In this document: positions 23,201 through 34,224 of the stretch, piece after piece
Numbering within the stretch: position 1 is the stretch's first letter
How the letters are laid out: the number at the start of each line of letters is the position of its first letter
NCBI GenBank assembly: GCA_029204225.1
Contig: CM055096.1
Span: forward strand, 1,121,001-1,185,000
Reading direction: 5' to 3'
DNA from: Diphasiastrum complanatum
Lineage: Eukaryota; Streptophyta; Lycopodiopsida; Lycopodiales; Lycopodiaceae
DNA length: 64,000 nt
Program-made: the position numbers and the translations under genes
Notes under the pieces: model-generated
Told to the model about the DNA's origin: nothing
Database searches by the model: none
The model's input: the letters and a program-made list of their open reading frames with translations, nothing else

Positions 23201-26200
23201 TAATAGTTGCCCCTAGGTGACATTGAAAGGTACAAACTTGGGGTAAGTCGAGATACAACGGGAGTTCCTTGGGCGTCGGTGGGGGTTACTTGGTGGGGGT
23301 TCCCTGGCACCACGCGCTCTCCATTTCACAAGGGGTAAGAGTTGGCCCTAAGGTGACATTGAAAGGTACAAACTTGGGGTAAGTCAAGATACAACGAGAG
23401 TTCCTTGGGCGTCGGTGGGGGTTACCTGGCACCACGCCATTAAGAGAGGACGGATGGAATCTACAATAGTGGTAATTACAGATTGGAAGCTGATCACATA
23501 CCTTGAGCTTTCCCACTCCAACTCCATGCTCCCCGGTACATGTACCTGCTATAGAGGAAGACAATCAATCTATTGATACTTCTGTTATACATTATGAAAC
23601 AAGCTGCCAACAAGCAAGCAAAACTCAGCAAATTGTCTTGCTAATCTTCAAAATGGTTCGCCAGAGGAGTATCAGTTACCTTCAGCTGAAAGCGCTATTT
23701 GTACCATCTCATTTGCAAGACGATGGGCTTCTTCTACCTCCTCCTCATTTTTAGGATCAATCAGGATAACTGAGTGGAAGTTTCCATCCCCAGCGTGTGA
23801 GACCATGGCACTGAAACCAAGAAAAGGATTTAGTTATTCTTGGTCCTACGGCCTAAGTTCTGGTACTGTCACATCATTTGAAAACCAGCCTTAGACTGCG
23901 ATGGCCAATATAAGCACTTAACGCATAGAGCATGCTTTTCAAGAGTAATAGAGAAATATCAACGTTAAAACTCATCATGTTGAGGATTTCTTGTTTGTTA
24001 TGATTTTTTTCTATTCTCCACTTTCAAACAGTCTACAGATAGCAAGGTTTTGAAGATTGCAATATTGGCAAAGAGGTATATAAGAGGTTTACTGCGTCTG
24101 TTCCACGAGAAGTCCAGTTTGAGCCCAGTTAAGGGGTGGTGTAAACTCAAATCACGAGGTCCTTATTCTATGAGCTTGATTATTTAGCAATGTCTACAAT
24201 GGTGATGTACCTAATGTATGATGCAATAAATAGCGCGAAAAACGAATATTGAAGGAAAACCACATTGAGCATGAACATATCTATGGCTGCAGCACAAATC
24301 AAACTGGCATGGATAAAAGGAAAACCTTGGTAGTCTGTGAGTCTGTGTAAAAGGAAGACCAAAAAGAACGGAAGCACTGTCCAGAAATAGGTGGCCTGTT
24401 AGTTGAAAGCTTATTTCCTCACGCAGTTGATTCCAGTCAGGTGCATATGGCATAAAAGACAAAAAGAAGATGAAAGAATGATGCCAAATATGCCAACGCA
24501 AGTGGTAGCAAACAAGGTACGTGCTTACATCCAAAATCATTATAATGCCCACAGGTCCCAGTCAATTTAAATTAAGTTGAGTCAAATTGCGATTCAAATC
24601 AAATTAATTTTTAAAACTTTTGAATCGACCCACTGCAAAACTAAAGGAAGAAAAACTAATTATTTATTGAGATTTTGAAAAAATACAGAGGATTGTAAAT
24701 TAAGTCTCCTGTGTTCAAAGTTCATACTAATTTGAGACGCAAAGTTTGCGCAGGCAATGACATCCAGTAGCTCTAGAAGGCTACAGCATTAAATAGGAAA
24801 GTGCAGATGGTAGGTTGGTGAAAAGTTGCAGTCAGTAAAGAATTCAATAGAGCTCCTGTAATATTGACTTCAGGATGGGGTACCAATTGAGTTAGCTAAA
24901 CTTATACCCTAGTCAACCGTGAGGGACGTGTATTTTGCATTCACATCTACACAATTGGATGAACTGTGACGAAGTTTTAATTGCTACCTGGAAGTTCACT
25001 ATTCTTTTTCATTTCTGACTGCCACGAGCTCTTGAGTTGCAGTGCAATTTTCTTTCTGTTCCTGGCATCGGTTTATGACATTACGTGTTTTCAGCTTGGT
25101 TTATGAATGCAAAACTATTTTTGTGAATAATTGTACCTGAAACCATAACCTTTCAACTATTTTAATTCTTGGAAATGCTCCATGATGCATTACGAGTGAA
25201 AGAAGCTGATTCAACATATTGAAGCAACGTTCAGTACTATAAATGGTCAAGTCAGAAGAGAATAAGGTGACAAAAGCTATCCTCACTTAGGACTATGAGG
25301 CAAAATAAGCAAATGGTAAAACATAAAACAGCATGCTTTTTGATAAGTCACATGATTAACTCTTAGGGTTCAACGTAAACTATGCCATTGAGATTCAAAG
25401 CAAGAGCATGATAAGAAAAAGCTTGAAATTTGTGGGATCCACTCAGTAGTCCTTATTGACAACAAGAATAGAAAACCTTAAAATCCTTCACGCTCAAAAG
25501 ATCCTTGTGCACAAGGGCAGCTGAAAATGATACAGGGTAATGGCAAGGAATACAATTTTAGGAACAAATTCAACAAAAAATCTTGTCAACAAGTAACGAA
25601 AACCTAGCTAGAGTCTATCAAAGCCGATAGTGTTTCAGGTTTTGATTCCTTAAGAAAGTAGCAAAACATGCTAGCACCAGTTCTGAGACAAAACAAGGCT
25701 TCAAATGCTCATACATACATCTGGAGTGAGTGATTTTCAAATAAACGAACTGCATATGAATGATCAAATATTGAAAATTTAAGAAGGTACTGGGCATGAG
25801 AGGTAACACATTAGGAAGCTGACCATTAAGTTAATAAAGTCCCACATGTGAACAGAAACAATGTGGATAAAAAGAGAGATGCAGCTTACAGATGGACAGC
25901 ATACCTTTAGAGGGCCTTTACCACATAAAAGGCAGTACCAGTGCTGAGTTCTGAGCCCAAATTGACTCCTGTGCTTGAGTTCGCAGGAACGTGAGGAGTG
26001 GAATGATAGAGTGACCAAATGCCTACTATGCAAGCTTGATAACCAGGTTCCACTGAGGCACTTTAAAGAGTTTTATTCTCACAATGCATGAAGTGAGGCT
26101 TGATCAAGGCAGAATCCAAGAAGAACATCAAACTACCAAGGCTCAGATACCCAAAATGCAGGGCAAAGTGTTCCAGGTAAAACAAAAGCATTGTAAACAA

Positions 26201-27359
26201 TCTAGAAATACATCACAATATTCCTAGTTTTTTAATGCAGGCGCTTATTCTCATCACCACGTTTGAGATTGACAAATATAAGTGGGAAAAAACAATCTGA
26301 GATGAAGCCACGTTTCTCAAAGGCAAACAATTGTCATCTATGAACCAATATGAGGTAAAAGGTGCAGCCAGAAGTTCGAAACATGATATTTCTGAATTGG
26401 CTGCTTAGAGAGTACAAATACTGGCCAGCATCAATCAATCTTGAGTTTGTTTTCAAGAGCTTACTTCACAATGTTAACTGCCTCCTATGCTGTGAATATG
26501 GAAAGCCAGGTCAATAAGTATACTCTAACTGAATGCTTGGCATCTAAATTTCATGGCACTTTTACAAACTCTGCAGAGTTTACCATATAATGCACCACAC
26601 TCCTAGGCTCTGAAAATAAAAAAGTTGGAGTTTCTATGGTCTCGATTTTCATTGTAGGTGTGAGTCTTCACCCTTACCTCATCATGATGAAAACTCAAGG
26701 GTGATGCATGAATTTGTGCATGCATGAACGTGTGAAGGCATGTACAAAAAGACGTGTATACACCACCTATCTTAGTTGCCCGTTCCGGGACGGGGGCCCA
26801 AAAGATTTTTTTTAAAAAAAGTACTTTATTACAAAGGAAAGCAAGCGCGATACTTGTTCCTGCCGTTTCTCTACCTCGCTCAGCTTTGATGCAAAGCAGA
26901 GTGATGGGGCAAAAAGCTAGCTGGCCCGAAGGAATTCTAGGATGATCTGGCACTGGAGATCGCTGGAGTCATGTACGCTGGATAGACGTAGATAGATATG
27001 CGAAACTGCATACGAACCTGCCCCTGCATGAGGTGATGACTTGCCGGCAAAAGACAGGCCTGCAAAAGAAGGAGAAGACCCATCGATGGCTGACTGGCCA
27101 GCAGAAGCTTGGCCAGCGAAAGTAGGAGAAGAGGGGGGCAAAGGAGACCCATCCTTTCTGATTGAGGCCATAGAAGGCCAACAAAGAGTGAGTGCAGACA
27201 GGACAGGGTAGGGCAGATCTGGGATAGGGCGGAACTGGGTGCGGACAACAGGGATAGGGCGGTCAGGGATCCGGTTACCCACGTGGAGCACCATCGTTGG
27301 CAGGAGCACCATCGCTGGCTAAGGAGAGCATTAGCGCTGAGAGAGAAGGGAGCACCATC

Positions 27360-27414
<55 letters not shown>

Positions 27415-30400
27415 TTTATAACGTCTTTTGGGCACCCGTGGGTGAATAAGACCAAAAAAAAAATATGTACAAACAATAGTGGGAGCATCATCCTTAGGCG
27501 GACGTGGCCGTAAAATGCTATAAACTAGCTACAAATGAAAGCAGAACAAAGGAGAAGTGAAATAAGCCCACAACCCGGGCCAGGTATAACAGAAGAACTA
27601 CAGAAAAAGTACCAATGCCCGGGCCAGGTGGAGAATAAGTACATATCAGCGAAAGTAAGTGTGAAGTGTCCGCTGAGTGGAGCGTACAGTGGGCCCTAAT
27701 GGAGGCAAGTGGCGATTACATCTGGCTTTTTCTGTGGTGGCACAGGGATAAGAATCTCATCATCAGAGTCATCAGCATGTGCTTGAGTCCGAAGGAAGCC
27801 AGTGAGAAGCAGCTGCTGGGAGTCTAACCCCAGGTGATCTGGTACAGGCAGATGAGACTGACGGAGAGTAAGCATCTCACAAACAAGAAGTCCCAAGCAA
27901 TTAGCATCAGGATAGGAGACAAAACTGCGAAGTGTATGCGGGCATCGCGAAAGAGACAATAATACCTCCCCCGTATCTCATAATACAACGGACATCTGAG
28001 GAGGAAATGGGCTTCATCTTCCACCTCCTGCAACGAGCACAGGCGACATAGACGACGCTCCCGAGGGATATCCCATGCATGACCGGCCTCAATAGCAAGC
28101 TGATGAGAGGAAATGCGCAACTGCCCAAGACGATAGCGCAGGCCGTATGATAGGGGTTGTGAGAGATAGAGCGGCAACAATGGCAAGCCAGAAGGATCCA
28201 GAGAGAGGAAGTGTGTCTGGTAGTAGCTTAGTCGAATGCGGGAAGGTGGAAGGGAGCTCCAAGTCTGCTGCATATATCGACGGAATAAATAGCCTCAGAT
28301 ATATGAAAGCGTACCACGAGGAAGATCCATGATAAAGATGCCCAGATGTCGTAAGAGATCAGATGCCTGCTGGTACCAGGATAGCTTGGCATGGGAATCA
28401 ACTAGGACACGTGAAGAAGTAATTGCAACAACTATGTATCTATGTTGGAGGGCAACCCTAACCCTAGTTAATAAGTGAGAGGGATTTGGCACCCTGCGTG
28501 TGTAAGTCCAACCCGATGATCACATAGAGATTTGATTAATTAGAAAGTCAATAAAAGGACTTTAGGCCTTTTTTCGGGACTTTTAATGTCGTAGGGCCTA
28601 AATGTCAAGATAGTGAATAAAGTTGGGTTTCCCTCCAATTTGGATGGTTCCCACACTTTTTTAAATTTGAATAATTAGGGAGGCAGAAATGGACCAATAG
28701 GATTCAGAGGCCAGGGTTCTCCTCTCTACTATAAAAAGGGACCAACTCGAGTTGCTCCTCATGTTCATTTCTTCATTTCAATAAAGCAGATTGGTTCTTT
28801 TCAGAAATGGATTGATGAATGTCCTTGCTCTTCTTCTTTCCTCTTCCATCTCTCATGCTTTCTTTGGATTTTGCTAATTGTTGGATCTGAATGTTATTGG
28901 GATTGAGTGTTATTATACTTTTTATGAGAGAGAAAGGGTAAGCTATCTTTGTCGTGGATGTGTAGTGTTAATGAATTGTAGTGTTAATGGATCTTGGTGT
29001 TAATGTTTAGGGTTAATGGATGTTAGTGTTAGATTTGGATCTTCCATTCATGTTGAAATCTGAATTATACTATCGCTCTCATGGGAACGAACCTACGCGT
29101 GACAACTAATCTCGTCTCTTTGATGTTAGATTGACTAGATCTTGGTTTGAGGTTAGGCAAGGAAAGAAACCCACTACAATTTTGGCGCCGTTGCCGGGGA
29201 GCTACGCCAATTTTTCAGTTTGCAGCATGATTGTTGGATGGTTAGCTTGCATTAGGCATCTTGTCATGGCATGAATAGTGTTAGATCTGCATTTAGGGTT
29301 AGTTTGGGATTGATTTTGCTTGATTTGAGTGGATTTGCTTGTTTGAAATCTAATTTGATTGTTAAACAAGGAAAGCTATTCAGATCACCAATCTCAAGAT
29401 CCATTTGGATTTGAGATATCAGAAAAGACAACAAAAATCGGTCAAATCTGTCAGATTTGGTCAAAAAGAGGCAAAAAGCGTCATCAGAGTTGATAACTTT
29501 TTGCCCTCTTTCAGGAAACCTTCGCCGAGTTGCAGAAACCTTCGGTTTTATTCACAGAACCTTCAGTTTGAAGGGCGAAGATTAATTCCCAGCAGATTTC
29601 CAGAAACATCAGAAAAACCGCAAAAAAACACCAAAAAAATCACCAAAACCCTAAAAATACAGAAAAAGAACCTTCGCCCGATTCACTATGCATAGGTGTG
29701 ATTCAGATCTATCTACTGCTAGGTCGGCGAAGAATAATACCAAAAATAGAAAGGTTTTCAGAGGATCAGTTGTCATATTGCCATATTTTTGCCAAAAAGT
29801 CATTTTTTTGCAAAAATACCAGTATTATTCTTGATTCTTCGCCAAAACCTTCGCCGAGTTTCCAAGACATTCTATTTATAGTAAAATACTATTTTTGAGT
29901 TCGACGAAGATTCTTCTTGTTCAGATCATAGAAAATCTTGATTTTTACCCTCGCCAAACTACAAAAATTGTATTTTCTTGTGTCAGAAACCTTCGTCCGG
30001 TTTTCCATAATTTTATATGTGTCAGATCTTTCATCTGAGAGGTCGGCAAAGGTTATTTCCCAAGAAATTCTCAGAAAAGTTGTTCAGAGAGTTTTTTTTT
30101 TCCAATGAACCTTCGCCTAGTGAATCTTCGCCAGTCCTATTTTTAGTTTCTGATTTTCCAGATCAAGTCTCTGTCAAATTTTGGATCAAATCTGATATAT
30201 TCTGATTTGGATTCTGAGAGAGTTATCATTTTTGAGAAGTATCAATTGATTGTATTTCGAAATCTTTTTCATGATATAGAATCAGATTTTTGGAAAGAGC
30301 TGGATCTGATTGGAGATAGTTTTTTGATTGAAAAATCTAGATCCAATCTCATTGTCTGCTTGATCTAAATTTGTAAAGATGGCTGCCCCTGGAGCTGCTC

Positions 30401-33400
30401 CTGGAGGTGCTCCACAAGAAGTCAATCCAATCATTGTTAGAAGAGCACCCCGTTTGGATCTACCCAAATATAATGGATTAACAGATCCAGTTAGATTTCT
30501 TCAGATCTATGCTGGATCCTGTGAAGTCTATGGCGAGATTTATCCCCAAGATAAACTTAAGCTATTTCCTATGGCCTTAACAGGCGCAACACAAGATTGG
30601 TACTATAATCAAGATGAAACTGAGCGTACAGATTGGGAGGTTGTCAAACGAGCCCTCATCACACGGTTCAAACTGCGAAAGTTTATGGAAGACCCTTTCC
30701 TACTTTTAAGTAAAATTAAAATGGGAAAGAGAGAAATGGTTCGAGATCAGCAAAAACAGATGGAAAAGTTGCAGTCGCAATTTGATGAGAAGATCAAAGC
30801 ATTGGAAAATTTCCACAAACAAGTGAACAAGGAACCTGAGAAGTTTGCGAAGACTTTTCCTACTAGGGAAAATGTCTGGTGTTCTATTTGTACAGGAAAT
30901 CACACAGTGAACGAGTGTCCTCAATTGAAAAAAAAAATGGAAATCAGTGTTTGTCATTTGTGTAATTCGCTTGATCATGAGACTGCTTTTTGCAACTTCA
31001 ATCCTCGGATAATTCAGCAACGGTATGCCCAAATGGGATATCGAGAACCACAGTATGGAGGAAATGAGCAGCTAGACCTCGACAATCTGCTCTTGGATGC
31101 CCGGAACGTTTAGCCTTACCTGCCCCACCAAAGCACTCTGCTCCTCCTGCCAATTTGATGGAACCAGAACCTTACGGAAGTGCTGAGCAATGGAACTATG
31201 GTAATGATCAAGAAAGTGGATCTTCAAGAGGATCTTCAGAACAGTATGGTATTTATGCTGCCGCTCAACAACAAGCCTCGAGAAATTGGACCAGAGCACC
31301 ACTTGGATGCTTTGCATGTGGAGAAAATCACAGATTGCAGAATGTCCAAATAAAGGAAAATTTGTACCATTCTGTTGTGACTGTGGTTATGGGCATTGCT
31401 ATAAAGACTGTCCAGCAAGACCGAAGCCACTAGCAGCTCAGAATAAACCAAGTGCACCCTTGATGGTGGTCACCAGAGCACAGAAGCAGAAAGAACCAGT
31501 AGCGGATCCAGTACCTGCTGATTCTATACCATTGAATGATACACCAACAACATCAGGAGTCTATCCAAATCTTAATGCAGAAAAAAGAAGATATCAGAAT
31601 ATGAGGCAGTGGATTAAACATCTGTAAGAAGAAGAGGAGCTTGAAGCTGCTAAATTCTGAGAATTTGAGACTTCTTTCCTATCCTCTGATAGCTTTCTCT
31701 ACTGTTGCTATTGAACTCCCGAAGGAGATGGCTCTGATACCAGTGTAAGAGATCCTAACACCACAATAGGGCAAATGCTAACTGAACCACCCAGCCTTGC
31801 CTACTCCCTGATATGGAGCAAGCCCCTCCTAGCCCAGTGTGAGACCTGATAGCATGCATACTGCCAAGTGTCGGCCATGTGGCTCTGTCGTGGCCGACTG
31901 CACGTCGGGACCCAACGTGAGGCCCTATCCTGCTGACAGGGTCCCTAGGCCGTGTTAGGCCCGCCATGGCTATGGACCGTGCCGGGGCACACTACTCACA
32001 CTGTCTTGCCCTGTTGGTCGTGTACGCTGGACACAACCCTGACTGTGGTATCTGACCTCCTGTGTTCTCTAGGATTCGACATTGGTTACGTGTTCGTAAC
32101 ACCAGTCCCGGAGAGAAAGTCCTGGCAACCAGATCTCGGAGGCATACATCACTGCTGGAACCACTGTGTGTGAAACAACTGGCATCTAGTAGCGGGATCA
32201 AAAATATAATTCATTGTACAACCACGCTCGAACTGGACCAATGTTGAAAGATCGGAGGAAATGTGCGCAAATGCAGCCTGGCGGAAACCAAGAAGGGGCG
32301 CAGTAAACATGACTCCCAAGTAAGTATAAGAGGCAACAATGTCAACTTCCTGGCCGTCATAGAAGAATTGATAATTGTGAAGGCTTTGTTGATTGGTGTT
32401 GAAAATCATGAGCTTCGTCTTTTTTAGGTTAACAGAGAGACTCCAAGCAACACAAAACCGATGTAAATCCTGTAAGTGACACTGCAACCCTTCTGGTGAG
32501 GGAGAAAGCAGAACAATGTCATCAGCATAAAGCAAAATGGGGATGAGCAAATGAGCCAGGGGGCAACCATCTCCACCTTCACGAATGAGGCACTCAAGAT
32601 CATCAATATAAAGTGCAAACAACGGAGGGGACAGTGGACAACCTTGCTTGACACCAACAGTGCTACGGATGGAGAAGACAAATCAGTACCCAGCCGAATA
32701 CGTGGTAGAACTCTCTCATACAGTGACCACTGCCGCGAGAATAGAGTCGGAAAAGCCAAGCTGACGTAGTCTGCTGATCGAAAGATGACGGGGAACAGTA
32801 TCAAAGGCCTGAGAGAGATCAACGAAACAAGCAAATACCTTCTTGCCCATATGCTTTGCCTCCTCAATGATAGTACGTAGAGTGAGGACATGATCAAGAG
32901 TGCTATAACCCCGGCGGAAGCCAGCCTGGCCAGTTGCATACAATAGTCGAGAATCAGCCTCTTCCGTAACAAAGTTCTGGAGAATAGTGGGGTACAACTT
33001 GGCCATGGTATGACCAATCATAATAGTGCGATATTTGTGGACATTCATGGCATCGCCTGCAGGAGATTGGTGGCCCAAGGTATGGGGAAACCATCAACGA
33101 CAGAGCGGTTGAAATAGCGGGCCAGGAAAGGGGAGGCGAGTTTGGCAATTGGTTTGAGGAGCTTGGCTGAAAGGAGATCAATGTCAGATGTACGATTGTT
33201 CTTGAGTTTGCAGATGGTGGCTTCAACCATGTCAGGAGAAAAGAGGTCACAGTGGGTAGGATGAGAAGAAAGAGAGATGGAAGGGTGAGCAGTTGTATAT
33301 AGGTTGGTTGCATAGTCGACCCAGGATTGAAGAGGGATGGGTGCAATGGATAGGGGCTTATGAAGAAAGATCTTCCAAAAAGTAGCCGAGGAAGCAGAGT

Positions 33401-34170
33401 GGAGAGAGCGAAGGAGGTAGGAGGAACGGGAAGAAAAGTAGGCCACTTTCTTTTTAATACAACTAGGCATCTCTTCAGTGCTCTAACTCTCAACCTAACT
33501 CTGAACAATCTCAAATATCTCATTTAAGACGTCCACGACGCTTAAGAACTTTGTCTCGATAATCTATTTGAAATGAATGAAAATTGCCAAAGTGTCAAAC
33601 TTACTGCGCCACGCTGCTTCCACAACATCTTCCTGTTTAAGAGAGTGAAGCTAACAATTCCTTGGCTACAAGTAGGTGGTCAGTTTCAAGAGAAAAACCT
33701 CGAACGCGAACGTTTTGGGATTTATATTCCCTCTTGTTTTGTTCCTGCATTGCCTGTGAAACCACCATCCTATTCTTTTCTTTCGAGTTCTTGAGCAGGT
33801 CTGCCCAAGTTTTGGTTGAAGCTTGAATCTTGTCTTCCACGATCTGAGAGTTCTTGGCTGTCAACTGTTCTTTGAGGCTTGCATTTTCATCTTCAAGCAT
33901 CTTCACTGTACGAGTGCTTTTGAAGTTGGCTTTCCATTCTGCTTATGATCAGATACACATCAAAATCCATGGGTGTGGCAGTAGGTGGGGTTAGTGCGGC
34001 AGTAGCTGGAGCAATGGTGGAAGTTGGCGCTCAGACCATCGCTGCCAGGTCTGCCCAGACCCTTGCTGCTCAAATCCGCTGCCCAGATCGCTGCCCAGAT
34101 CCGCACTCATGGAGATTCGATGCTCAGATTCGCTGGACCATCGCTACTCAGAGGACCATCGCTGTGGACC

Positions 34171-34224
<54 letters not shown>

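Noticed and set aside
24180-24552. Minus-strand frames in the large D-lactate dehydrogenase intron, tested as missing exons
   Set aside because: The translations show none of the expected family text, and the flanking exons already join in phase without them.
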